A stretch of DNA of 64,000 nt from Alphaproteobacteria bacterium. GTDB lineage: Bacteria; Pseudomonadota; Alphaproteobacteria; Micropepsales; Micropepsaceae. The stretch spans positions 264,106-328,105 of the forward strand of contig JAGWMG010000002.1 in assembly GCA_028871795.1 (NCBI GenBank), given 5' to 3'. The notes beneath the pieces are model-generated. The model worked only from the letters and a program-made list of their open reading frames with translations. It ran no database searches and was not told the DNA's origin. A program made the position numbers and the translations under genes. Positions 28,235 through 36,488 of the stretch are shown here, piece by piece. Position 1 is the stretch's first letter; the number at the start of each line of letters is the position of its first letter.

Positions 28235-31200
28235 CTATATCCGTCCCAGCAGATTGACCGTTCCGACCTGTTCCATGGCGCCGTTGGTGCCGCGCACGAA
28301 ATCGAAGTTGACGCCCAGCGTCCAGGTGTCGGTGGTGGCCGCGAGCGAGCCGCCGAGAACGAAATTGCCCTGCGAGGGATCGGGGCCGTTGATGGTGAAC
28401 GTCGTTCCCGGACCGTATTTGCCGCCCGACAGATCGGCATAGGCGAACGCGGCTTTCAGGTTCACGGGATTGTTGAAGAAATCGTAGCGGAAGCCAGCGT
28501 GCGTTTCGGGCTGCAAGAAGAAGTCCCACAGATCGAGGTCGTAGCGCACGCTGCCGCCGAGGAAGGCGCGCAGCGATTTGGCGTAATAGGGCTGGACCTT
28601 GAGATCGAATGCGTCGCCCACGGTGGCGGTTCCCGGATTCGTTTCGGTGTAGCCCTCTTCGCGCATCAAGAGGCCGTCGACGCTCAGCATCGGCGACAGG
28701 GTGGTGGCGCCGTAGGCGAAGAGCGCGCCCGTCGTGAAGCCGCCCGAGATCAGCGTGCCGGCGTGTTTGTTGTCCGCCTCTCGCGTGAAGGTCGCGGAGG
28801 TGCCGTTCGCCACGATGGTCAGGTCGATCTTGCGCTTGCCATCGAAACGCCCGTAGCCGGCGTCGATCTTGCTGTCGAAGAACAGGCCTTTGCCGCGCCA
28901 GCTGGTGTAGCCGCTGAGGATGTACCACTCCTCGTTGGTGTGCGAATCGCGCACGATCTCGCCAACGTCGCCGCTGTAGAAGGTGAAAGCGCCGCCATAC
29001 CAGCCGTATTTCGGGCTGCCGCCGTCGATTCCGAGCGCAAAGCCGAAGCCGTGATCCTTGTAGCCGGACAGCAGGCGGGTGCCGTCCGCCTGGACGGCTC
29101 CCCGGCCGGGGTCCTTGAGCATCTGGAAAAATTCCTGGCCCCATAGCGTGGTGCCGCCCTCCACCTTGCCGTACAGGTTCAACATGCGCAGGCGGGCCGC
29201 GATCGCGCCCGTCGCCTGGTCGGTGATGGAAATGGCGATGGCGCGGCTGCCGCCCGTCACGTTGGGTGCGAAGGCGTTGTAGGCGGCCTGCGCCTCTTTC
29301 GCGTTGTGGACACCGTTGACAAGCGCCGAACCCAGCACGTCGTCCAGTCCAAGCGCGGTATTGGCGGCGTCGAATATCTGATAGCCGTAGCTGCCCTTCG
29401 CGAGGCCCAGCGTGGGATCGTCCTTGGTCTTGGGCACCACGGACAGCACGAGTTCGTCGGTGGCGCCGACGGGCGCCGTGCACCCGGGACTTGTGCCGAA
29501 GCATTGCAGGCTGGCCGAGGCGAACAGGAACGGCATGGTGCCGCCGTTGGCCACGGACGTGCTGATGGACGTGTTGTAGGTGGCCAGATCGGTCACCCCC
29601 ATGGAACCCTTCGGCGCAGTGACCAGCACGAAGTTGGTGGAGCCCTGCGGCACGAAGCTGTTGAAGGTGACGCCGAGATTGGCGTGGGCGGCGATGCTTG
29701 CCGAATGGTCCGCCGCGATCGTCGCCAACCCGCTCTTGCTCAACGATTCCGAGACGCCCAGGCTGAGCGCGCCGTAGCTTTCGACAGTGAGATCGGTGGC
29801 GTAGAGCGGCGCCGTGGTGTTCTGCAAAACCAGTGTGCCGTACTGCTTGACGTCCACCGCCACGCCGGAGCCGGCGACGCTGGTGACGATGCCGGAGAGA
29901 GCGCCATAAGAGCCGATGGTGAGTTTGTCGCCGCCGGTCGCGGTGCCGGAGCCATAGCTGACATTGCCGGTCACGGTCGCATCCGGGCATATCCTTCCGG
30001 TGGCACATTGTGGTTGTAAACGTCCCGTGCCGTTGATGGTGAGGACCTGATTGTCGCCGGTGCCGAAATTGATATTGCCGAGGATCGTCGCGTTGCTGGC
30101 GGACGTGGACTGGTCGATGATGGAGACGCCCGCACCTGACGGCGTCGTCGTATTGCCGTGCAGATCGATGGCGACGGCGAGCTGGCTGTTGTTGTCCAGC
30201 GCCGACAGGCTGTTTCCGTTCGACACGCCCGCTTGCGCCAAGATCGCGCCGGTATTGTAAATGCTTGTCAGCGTGCCGGAGAGATCCTGGATGGCGACGG
30301 CCTGCAAGGCGTTGGTGAGGGTCTTGTCCGTGGTGGCCGCCCCGGCTTTGATCGTGCCCGAATTGAGGATCGATGGCAGCGAGCCGTTGGTGTTGATGAG
30401 GATCGCGGTGGCGGTGCCGCCGCGCGTGCCGGAAACCGACGCCGAAATTACGCCGCCGCTGGCTGCGTTGGTGGCGTTGGTGTTCACCAACGACGCCTGA
30501 TCGGTACCGTTCTTGGCCGCAAGGTTTTCGCCGATCATCGCGTAACCGTCGATGGCCAGCGCCGTGGCCGTATTGCCCTTGGCGACCGTGCCGGTGCTTC
30601 TGGCGGCCGCGCTGATGGTGCCGGAATTGTAGATGCCGCCGGTCAGTTGGGTCGGTAACGCGGAGGAGGCGCCGGCGATGTCGACAGCGCTGGTGTTGTA
30701 GCTGTCGTTTGCCAGATTGTTGGCGTTGGCCGTCTGCGCCGTCACGGTGCCGCGATTGTAGAAGCTGAAGCCCGGATCGTAGGTATCCCCATAGACGCCG
30801 ATCACCAGCGGCGCCGCCTGCGGAACCGTGGTATAAAGGCTGTTCACGGACGGCGAGATGAAGACGGTCGCCGCCCTGCCTTGCATCGCAACGGCGCCTG
30901 GCGCGACGGTCTGATCGTTCAAGAAGTTGGGGCCTAGAACCTCGATGCCGTTGCCGACGTTCGCGCCGATGGCCAGAGCCGAGCTGGCTTCCGGCTGCAC
31001 GGCGGTGCTCTGCTTCAACTGCTGCTGCTGCGTGGTGGGCGTCGCCGCGCCGATGGTGGACAGATTGCCGCCGACCGTAAGGCTGCCGGTGACGCCCGTG
31101 CCTTGGATCGACATTCCCTGCGCGCCTGCGCCCTGGACGGCAAAAACCCCGCCGGAAGGGATCGAAACGTTGCCCTGGACCTGTCCCTCGACAAGCACTC

Positions 31201-31846
31201 CGACGAGAGCCGAAGCGGTCGTGCTCGTGGGCGTCGTCGGAGTCATGGAGAACGTCCCGCCCAGCGTCAGATTGCCCTTGAGGGTGGCGCCGCTGGCGAT
31301 GAAAACGCCGCTGCTCTGGTCGCCGCTGATCGTGGTGGTCGAGGTGCTGTTGAAAATAATGTCACCGGTGAAGGTTCCGCTGGCGTTGGTGCTGTCGAGG
31401 AAGATGGCGTGTTTTCCGGTGCCGCTGCCCGAAAGGGTCAAAGTCGCCGCGCTATCCACATAGATGCCGGCGCCGTTGATCGTTGTGCCGGCCGCGTTCG
31501 CGAACGACAGGCCGCTGGCATTTGGATTCTTCGACACGTCAATCAGGATGCCGCTGGCCCCGCTCGCATCTTTGTTCGTGATGTTGCCGTCGTCGTACAC
31601 ATAGTTGCCGCTGTCGATGGTGATGGCGCCGATGTTGGCGGTGCTGATGTTGACGGCGCCACCGCTCTTGATGGTGATGTTGCCGGCATTCGGCGTACCG
31701 ACGGCGGTGGTGATCGTCGACGTCGTCCACGCGGGGCCCGTGGTGAGGGCCGTGGAGGTGCTGGAGCTGACGGTCGTGTCGGCGAAGGCCGGCCCGGCGA
31801 GCAGTGCAGCCGTGGCGGCGGAAAGCATTAGGTAACGCTTGCTCAA
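28235..31846 (-). CDS. Type V autotransporter with beta-helix passenger
   Basis: A 1203-residue secreted protein. No ATG suits; I place the start at TTG 31846, which follows a GGAAGGGG ribosome site at six bases and gives the leader LSKRYLMLSAATAALLAGPAFA. The passenger (about residues 25-900) is a Ser/Thr/Gly/Asn-rich beta-helix with repeats such as GNITIKSGGAVNISTANIGA and GSLTVGGNLSTIG. The last 280 or so residues form an autotransporter beta-barrel (FGFALGIDGGSPKYGWYGGA ... LGVNFDFVRGTNGAMEQVGT). The final residue is Ile after an arginine, where Phe is usual. Adhesion is a common role of such proteins but is not shown here. Confidence 0.88.
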   Translation of the reverse strand: MSKRYLMLSAATAALLAGPAFADTTVSSSTSTALTTGPAWTTSTITTAVGTPNAGNITIKSGGAVNISTANIGAITIDSGNYVYDDGNITNKDASGASGILIDVSKNPNASGLSFANAAGTTINGAGIYVDSAATLTLSGSGTGKHAIFLDSTNASGTFTGDIIFNSTSTTTISGDQSSGVFIASGATLKGNLTLGGTFSMTPTTPTSTTASALVGVLVEGQVQGNVSIPSGGVFAVQGAGAQGMSIQGTGVTGSLTVGGNLSTIGAATPTTQQQQLKQSTAVQPEASSALAIGANVGNGIEVLGPNFLNDQTVAPGAVAMQGRAATVFISPSVNSLYTTVPQAAPLVIGVYGDTYDPGFSFYNRGTVTAQTANANNLANDSYNTSAVDIAGASSALPTQLTGGIYNSGTISAAARSTGTVAKGNTATALAIDGYAMIGENLAAKNGTDQASLVNTNATNAASGGVISASVSGTRGGTATAILINTNGSLPSILNSGTIKAGAATTDKTLTNALQAVAIQDLSGTLTSIYNTGAILAQAGVSNGNSLSALDNNSQLAVAIDLHGNTTTPSGAGVSIIDQSTSASNATILGNINFGTGDNQVLTINGTGRLQPQCATGRICPDATVTGNVSYGSGTATGGDKLTIGSYGALSGIVTSVAGSGVAVDVKQYGTLVLQNTTAPLYATDLTVESYGALSLGVSESLSKSGLATIAADHSASIAAHANLGVTFNSFVPQGSTNFVLVTAPKGSMGVTDLATYNTSISTSVANGGTMPFLFASASLQCFGTSPGCTAPVGATDELVLSVVPKTKDDPTLGLAKGSYGYQIFDAANTALGLDDVLGSALVNGVHNAKEAQAAYNAFAPNVTGGSRAIAISITDQATGAIAARLRMLNLYGKVEGGTTLWGQEFFQMLKDPGRGAVQADGTRLLSGYKDHGFGFALGIDGGSPKYGWYGGAFTFYSGDVGEIVRDSHTNEEWYILSGYTSWRGKGLFFDSKIDAGYGRFDGKRKIDLTIVANGTSATFTREADNKHAGTLISGGFTTGALFAYGATTLSPMLSVDGLLMREEGYTETNPGTATVGDAFDLKVQPYYAKSLRAFLGGSVRYDLDLWDFFLQPETHAGFRYDFFNNPVNLKAAFAYADLSGGKYGPGTTFTINGPDPSQGNFVLGGSLAATTDTWTLGVNFDFVRGTNGAMEQVGTVNLLGRI

Positions 31847-32093
31847 GTTCGACCCCTTCCGTCTTGGCGGTCCATGGGCGGGCAGGCGGGAGCCCGACCC
31901 CGGCATTAACCACTTGTCAGAGCCGCACGATTCCCCAGTTCGATCGGCGAGCCGGCACGACCATAACCAATTTTCGCCGCCTCACCTAGCGCCCGGGGCC
32001 GGCAAAGGCAAATTTCCGCTTTTTAATCAGGCGTTAGGCGGCTCGGCCGAGAATGGCCAGGCAGATTATTAACGCCCCGGTCGCAAACCATCC

Positions 32094-33374
32094 ATGAGCG
32101 CATCCGAACGCAGAAGCTTCGCCAAGCTCACGCAGAAGGACGCTTCCGCCGCCGCGGCGCGCCACGAATTGCTCTATTCGGGGCGGATGGGCGGCGCGCG
32201 CGCCGTTTTCGCCTTTTGCGATCTGAGCGGCCTCGACCTTTCGGGCCGCAACCTGGCCGATGCGGATTTCACCGGCGCGATCATGGAGGAAGCCAATCTG
32301 GCCGGGGCGCGGATGGATTCGGCGAGCTTCTTCGGCGCCGACCTCAGGCGCGCGAATCTGGCGCACGCCAGCCTGCGCCGCGGCGATTTGCGCGGCGTGT
32401 GCCTGCGCGGGGCGAACCTGATCGGCGCCGACCTCTACGAGGCGGATTTGCGCGAAGGCACCATCGCCGAAAAAGATAAGTACGGAAACCTGCGCATCCT
32501 GCAGCACGATGTCGGCCCGTCCGAACTGCCCGCCGCGTTCTTGAATTCCGCCAACCTCGAGCGCGCCAAGATGAACGGCGTGATGGCGTCGCAAGCCGAT
32601 TTCACCGACGCCATGATGAAGGGCTGCCGCTTGTTGCGCGCCAATCTGCGCCAGGCGCGGCTGGCGGGTGCCAATCTCGAGAACGCGGATCTCACGGGCT
32701 GCAATCTCACGGGCGCGAGTCTGGTGGGCGCGATCTTGGTGGGCGCCTGCATGGAGTTGGCGGTGACCGACGGCGCCGATTTTTCGAAAGCCCTGACCGG
32801 CGAAGCCGCGGGCCGGCAACCGAAGCAACTCGCCGTCCCCCTCGACGAAATGCTGGAAGCGCATGTGCGCTGGGTGGAGACCGATGGGCACGAGGGCAAG
32901 CCCGCCGATCTTTCCGGCATGGACTTGCGCGAGGCGGCGACGCTCGGCCGCCAGCGGCTGACGGCCTTGATCGCGCCCGATGCCGTTTTCTACGGCCTCG
33001 ATCTCGAAGGCGTGTCGCTGCAAGGCAGCAACCTGCAGGGCGCCGATCTGAGAAGCGTGCGGCTGGTGGGCGCGGATTTGCGCGGCGTCAATATGATGGG
33101 CGCCAAACTGAATTACGCCGATCTGCGCGACGCCAAGCTCGGCCCGCTGATGATTTCCGATGCCCGCCTGCTGCCCGCGCGTCTCGACGGCGTGACGGCG
33201 CGCTATGCAGATTTTCGCGGCGCCGATCTGAGGCGCGCCAGTCTCGTCGGCGGCGCTCTGGCTTATGCCAATTTCATCGACGCCCATCTGCGCGACGCCG
33301 ACACCCAGGACGCCGATCTCACCGGCGCCAAGCTTCCCGCCACGTTCGCCGAAAGCGCCATCGCCGCGGGCTGA
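32094..33374 (+). CDS. Pentapeptide-repeat protein with two repeat blocks
   Basis: A 426-residue soluble protein made of A(D/N)Lxx pentapeptides that should fold as right-handed quadrilateral beta-helices. The first block covers about residues 40-245 (DLSGLDLSGRNLADADFTGA, ANLRQARLAGANLENADLTG) and the second about 305-418 (DLEGVSLQGSNLQGADLRSV). A non-repeat linker of about 60 residues with AVPLDEMLEAHVRWVETDG joins them. The protein has no signal peptide. The role is unknown; some pentapeptide proteins bind gyrase as DNA mimics, but nothing here points to that. It starts at ATG 32094, 247 bases from the divergent autotransporter gene. Confidence 0.9.
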   Translation: MSASERRSFAKLTQKDASAAAARHELLYSGRMGGARAVFAFCDLSGLDLSGRNLADADFTGAIMEEANLAGARMDSASFFGADLRRANLAHASLRRGDLRGVCLRGANLIGADLYEADLREGTIAEKDKYGNLRILQHDVGPSELPAAFLNSANLERAKMNGVMASQADFTDAMMKGCRLLRANLRQARLAGANLENADLTGCNLTGASLVGAILVGACMELAVTDGADFSKALTGEAAGRQPKQLAVPLDEMLEAHVRWVETDGHEGKPADLSGMDLREAATLGRQRLTALIAPDAVFYGLDLEGVSLQGSNLQGADLRSVRLVGADLRGVNMMGAKLNYADLRDAKLGPLMISDARLLPARLDGVTARYADFRGADLRRASLVGGALAYANFIDAHLRDADTQDADLTGAKLPATFAESAIAAG

Positions 33375-33411
33375 TCGCCCGTGCGCCGCAGGCAAATCGG
33401 CTTCGGCCCCG

Positions 33412-33900
33412 CTATTTGCCCTGATTCCTTTCGTGAACGTAGTGGTCGAAATGGCGAAGCGAGTCGCGCCAGATCTTGAATTCGTCGTTCAACAATTCGT
33501 ACGTGCCGCCCGGTGTCAGATCGACGTCGTATTCGAGCCATGGATCGTTGACGTCGTCGGCATAGGCGCGGACCCAGCGGTTCTTGGCGGTCCAGTCGTT
33601 CAACAACTGGGCGCTGAACGAACCCTTGGTGTCGTAGCCGGTCGAGAATTGCAGCGATCCGCAGCGCTCGTTCTTGCAGTCGTAGAAATAAATGTGGAAA
33701 TTCGCGCCTTCGGCCGAGCTGTAGATGTTGCGCGTGCCGTCCTTCGACGCCTGGAATTGCGCCTGGTAGCCCGCGTCCTGCAGCCATCTCGCGACCTCTT
33801 TGACCGTCATGCCGTTGGCCGGCAAGTCGTTCGCCGAAGCAGCGTTCGGCGCCAGACAAAGCGCCAACACGGCTGCACCGATCATGTATGCGTGTTTCAT
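33412..33900 (-). CDS. Exported YbjN-domain protein
   Basis: A 162-residue protein. The ATG at 33900 starts a signal peptide (MKHAYMIGAAVLALCLAPNAASA); 14 extra upstream residues in the frame are not leader-like. The mature part has the YbjN pattern: MTVKEVARWLQDAGYQAQF, then FHIYFYDCKNERCGSLQFST with a possible disulfide, and NDWTAKNRWVRAYADDVNDPWLEYDV. The fold resembles type III secretion chaperones; the function is unknown. It converges on the pentapeptide gene. Confidence 0.8.
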   Translation of the reverse strand: MKHAYMIGAAVLALCLAPNAASANDLPANGMTVKEVARWLQDAGYQAQFQASKDGTRNIYSSAEGANFHIYFYDCKNERCGSLQFSTGYDTKGSFSAQLLNDWTAKNRWVRAYADDVNDPWLEYDVDLTPGGTYELLNDEFKIWRDSLRHFDHYVHERNQGK

Positions 33901-33982
33901 CGTCCGCCCCCAAGGGTGTGTGACCGTCCGCCAGATTAGCACTTTGCGGACTCCCCGTCAGCCTCCCGGCGCGCGGGCCCCG

Positions 33983-34918
33983 CTAGCGCCGCGCCGCCAC
34001 CGGCTCGTCCTCGCGCGCGACGGGCGTGCGCGAGCGGATGAACTGGCCGAGCCGCTGCAGGCTGACGCGGGCTTCCGGCACATGGGCGTTCGCCTGGAAG
34101 ACGTGCTGCATGCCGTCGTAGATCTCGACGCTGACGGGCACGCCCGCGTCCGCCGCGCGGTCGCCGAGCCTGGAGGCGTCGTCGCGGAGCATTTCCAGGC
34201 TGCCGGCATGGACCATGATCGGCGGAAAATCCTTGAAGCTGGCGAACGCCGGCGAGGCGTATTGATCGCTCGGATTGGTGCGCTTCAGATAATGGCGGGC
34301 GCTGACGAAAAGCAGTTCCCAGGACTGCGCCATGTCGGTCTTGGCGTTCTGCAGCACGCTCCAGCCCGACAACGACAGATCGGCCCAGGGTGACATCGCC
34401 ACGCAGGCCGCCGGCATCGGCAAGCCGGCGTTGCGGATCGCCAGCAGCACCGAGAAGGCGAGCCCGCCGCCGGCGCCGTTGCCGCCCAGCACCATCGACT
34501 GCGGCGCGATTCCCCGGCCCAGCAGTTGCCGGTAGGCGTCGATGCCGTCGCGAACCGCCGCCGGAAAGGCGTATTCCGGCGCCAGGCGGTAGGCGGCCGA
34601 AAAGGCGCTGGCCTCGGCGGCATGGGCGAGCTTGGCGACCAGCGGGCGGTGGGATTCGGGCGAGCCGGAGATGTAGCCGCCGCCGTGGAAATACAGGATC
34701 AGCCGCCCCGGCGAGGAGGCTCCCGTGCGCACCCATTCGCCTTTGACCGGACCGAGCGCTGTCGGTTCGACCACCGCATCGCGCGGCACCGGGCCGAAGC
34801 GGTCGGACAGATAGGAGTATTGCCGGCGCAATTCGGCAATGTCGGTCACCGCGTCGGTCGCCTGCGGTTTCGCCATGTGCGAGACGCGGGTGAAAAAGGC
34901 GCTTTGCCAGCTAGGCAT
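33983..34918 (-). CDS. Hormone-sensitive-lipase-like alpha/beta hydrolase lacking the nucleophile serine
   Basis: A 311-residue protein of the HSL (family IV) esterase type. The oxyanion motif FHGGGY (78-82) and the downstream YRLAPEYAFPAAV block are intact, and the acid (Asp246/247) and His272 (MQHVFQ) are present. The nucleophile elbow, normally GDSAGG, reads GNGAGG (residues 146-151): Asp is Asn and the catalytic Ser is Gly148. It is therefore probably not an esterase by the usual mechanism and may be a binding protein or a decayed gene under relaxed selection. The frame is open and full length. The short gap to the YbjN gene on the same strand suggests a shared transcript. Confidence 0.87.
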   Translation of the reverse strand: MPSWQSAFFTRVSHMAKPQATDAVTDIAELRRQYSYLSDRFGPVPRDAVVEPTALGPVKGEWVRTGASSPGRLILYFHGGGYISGSPESHRPLVAKLAHAAEASAFSAAYRLAPEYAFPAAVRDGIDAYRQLLGRGIAPQSMVLGGNGAGGGLAFSVLLAIRNAGLPMPAACVAMSPWADLSLSGWSVLQNAKTDMAQSWELLFVSARHYLKRTNPSDQYASPAFASFKDFPPIMVHAGSLEMLRDDASRLGDRAADAGVPVSVEIYDGMQHVFQANAHVPEARVSLQRLGQFIRSRTPVAREDEPVAARR

Positions 34919-34985
34919 CTCGGGCCTCGGAAGTCGGAAATCTGAAGTCAGAATTTAGAGTATAGCAGGTCGACAAAACAAAGAA

Positions 34986-35016
34986 GAAGAGCCGGGAAGG
35001 ATGTTCCCGGCTCTTC
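34986..35016 (-). terminator. Terminator of the small heat-shock gene
   Basis: A 13-base perfect stem GAAGAGCCGGGAA / TTCCCGGCTCTTC around a 5-base loop, followed on the minus strand by a T-rich run (TTCTTTGTTTTG). It lies 33 bases after the hsp20 stop codon. Confidence 0.8.
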
Positions 35017-35048
35017 CGACTTCCGATTTCCGTTTTCCGGGCCGGCGG

Positions 35049-35507
35049 TTACGCCGCCTTCACGGAACCTTCGATGGTCTTCACGCGCGCAGCGTTGATC
35101 GCGATCCGGCGAGGCTTCTTCTCTTCGGGGATCAGCCGCTCCAGGTCGATGTGGAGTAGGCCGTTCTCCAGCCTGGCGCCCTGCACTTCCACATGCTCGG
35201 CGAGCTGGAAGCGGCGCTCGAAGGTGCGTCCCGCGATGCCCTGGTAGAGGAAATCCTTGCCTTCGGACTTGTCGGATTCCTCGCGCTTGCCGGTCACCGT
35301 CAGCACGCCTTCGCGCACCTCGATGGCGAGGTCCTTCTCGGCGAAGCCGGCGACGGCGACGCTGATGCGGTAATGCGTCTCGTCGGAGCGCTCGATGTTG
35401 TAGGGCGGATAGCCTTGGGCCTGCTCGGCATAGCTGTCGACCAGATCGAACAGACGGTCGAAGCCGACGGTCGAACGGAACAGAGGGGAAAAGTCGAATG
35501 CACGCAT
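35049..35507 (-). CDS. Small heat-shock protein, Hsp20/IbpA type
   Basis: A 152-residue cytoplasmic holdase that binds unfolding proteins. The alpha-crystallin domain (about 33-125) runs from YPPYNIERSDETHYRISVAV through AGFAEKDLAIEVREGVLTVTGKR to AEHVEVQGARLENGLLHIDL, with the IxI-like tail RRIAINA. I start at ATG 35507, seven bases after a perfect AGGAGG; a TTG two codons upstream is ignored. Regulation is visible: a sigma-32 promoter at 35601-35630 and a hairpin leader that masks the ribosome site, as in rhizobial hsp genes with ROSE elements. Confidence 0.95.
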   Translation of the reverse strand: MRAFDFSPLFRSTVGFDRLFDLVDSYAEQAQGYPPYNIERSDETHYRISVAVAGFAEKDLAIEVREGVLTVTGKREESDKSEGKDFLYQGIAGRTFERRFQLAEHVEVQGARLENGLLHIDLERLIPEEKKPRRIAINAARVKTIEGSVKAA

Positions 35508-35510
35508 GGT

Positions 35511-35594
35511 CAAACCTCCTAGAAGCGTTTGGGTTATGGTCCTGCCTTGCGGCCAGGACCGTTTTCCTTGCCGGGAGCCTTCCGGCCTCCCGGC
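35511..35594 (-). promoter_or_regulatory. ROSE-like RNA thermometer in the hsp20 leader
   Basis: The predicted leader folds into three successive hairpins. Hairpin 1 (35570-35594) pairs GCCGGGAG with CTCCCGGC; hairpin 2 (35538-35560) pairs GGTCCTG with CAGGACC; hairpin 3 (35511-35531) pairs CAAAC-CTT with GAG-GTTTG and encloses the AGGAGG ribosome site. The anti-ribosome-site strand carries a bulged G within CGCU, as in the UYGCU core of ROSE elements. Melting on warming would free the start region. The fold was drawn by hand, not computed. Confidence 0.7.
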
Positions 35595-35600
35595 TCCCCT

Positions 35601-35630
35601 TAGATGGGGAGTGGAAACCGCGGATTCAAG
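35601..35630 (-). promoter_or_regulatory. Sigma-32 heat-shock promoter of hsp20
   Basis: On the minus strand CCCCTTGAA (CTTGAA at 35625-35630), a 15-base spacer and CCCCATCTA (35601-35609) match the E. coli sigma-32 consensus CCCTTGAA-N13-17-CCCCATnTA at every defined base. The start of transcription would be near 35594, exactly at the first leader hairpin. The -35 overlaps the stop codon of the upstream membrane-protein gene. Confidence 0.85.
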
Positions 35631-36030
35631 GGGATCGCCACCCCAACAGGTGCCACAGCCCTAGCCCCCACAGCAGGGCCAGCACGCAATAGGCGAAGGC
35701 GTCCATCTGAGCGGGGGTGAAATTGAGACCGGTGACATCCTTGACCAGGGTGAGCAGCCATTGGCCCTCTTCCCGGCTGTTGGGATCGCGCCAGCCCCCG
35801 GTGCGCAGCCAGGCTTCCAGGTTGTTGAGCACACAGGCGTTCTTGTTCACCAGCCAATGCAGCGCCACGGCAGGCAGGAACAGGAGATAGAAAACCAGCG
35901 CCCCGGGGATCGCCCAGCCGGCGACGATATAGATCATAACGGCGACGTGCAGGTAAAAGCAGGTCTTGCCCAGCAGGTCGCGCGGCGGCGCGGCAACGTC
36001 GGCAGCGTCCTCGTCCGGTGCGACGGTCAT
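35626..36030 (-). CDS. Small conserved membrane protein
   Basis: A 134-residue protein with an acidic N-terminus, two close hydrophobic segments (FYLHVAVMIYIVAGWAIPGALVFYLLFLPAVALHWLV, about 25-60) and a C-terminal one (AYCVLALLWGLGLWHLLGW). Between them CVLNNLEAWLRTGGWRDP resembles a motif of small uncharacterised inner-membrane proteins. ATG 36030 is preferred over a TTG three codons upstream. The function is unknown. It overlaps the hsp20 promoter at its 3' end but is probably transcribed separately. Confidence 0.7.
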   Translation of the reverse strand: MTVAPDEDAADVAAPPRDLLGKTCFYLHVAVMIYIVAGWAIPGALVFYLLFLPAVALHWLVNKNACVLNNLEAWLRTGGWRDPNSREEGQWLLTLVKDVTGLNFTPAQMDAFAYCVLALLWGLGLWHLLGWRSP

Positions 36031-36163
36031 GCGTCTCAATTCCCTGCCCCGCGGTCAAGCTTAGCCCACCATGACTGTTGTCACAAAGGCTGACAAATGC
36101 TCAATTAAGCTTGTTTCGCGGCGGGCCCGCCGCCAGCGGAAACTCTTAGCGGGAAGGATGTCC

Positions 36164-36487
36164 ATGAGCACGCCACAGGTACAGCAGATCATCAGCGAAA
36201 TGGGCAAGCGGCTGGGGGCCAATTCCGGACTGGGCGGCACGCTCAAGTTCGATTTCGGCGACCCCGGCAGCATCTATATCGACGGCAAGTCGTCGCCGAA
36301 CGCGGTGGCCGACGGCGCCGGCAAGGCCGCGGACTGCACCATCACGGTGACTCTCGAAACCTTCGAGAAGATGATCAAGGGCGAACTCGACGGCACCTCG
36401 GCCTTCATGCAGGGCAAGCTGCGCGTGGCCGGCGACATGGGTCTGGCGATGAAGCTCGGCCCCATCCTGCAAAAAGCCCGCGGATAA
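36164..36487 (+). CDS. SCP2 sterol/lipid-carrier domain protein
   Basis: A 107-residue single-domain SCP2 protein: LGGTLKFDFGDPGSIYIDG, CTITVTLETFEKMIKGELDG and FMQGKLRVAGDMGLAMKLGP are the family's core strands and lipid-binding helices. It probably binds fatty acyl or sterol-like lipids. Of two in-frame ATGs, 36164 is better spaced from the GGGAAGG ribosome site than 36158. The hydrolase gene follows immediately, consistent with a lipid-handling pair. Confidence 0.9.
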   Translation: MSTPQVQQIISEMGKRLGANSGLGGTLKFDFGDPGSIYIDGKSSPNAVADGAGKAADCTITVTLETFEKMIKGELDGTSAFMQGKLRVAGDMGLAMKLGPILQKARG

Positions 36488-36488
36488 G

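Noticed and set aside
30000..31700. Repetitive sequence suggesting a CRISPR or satellite array
   Set aside because: The similarity comes from beta-helix coding repeats of the autotransporter passenger; there are no regular identical repeats with unique spacers.
32200..33350. Recurrent GCCGATCT/GGCGCC-like words, as DNA repeats
   Set aside because: Explained by the A(D/N)LxG codons of the pentapeptide-repeat protein.
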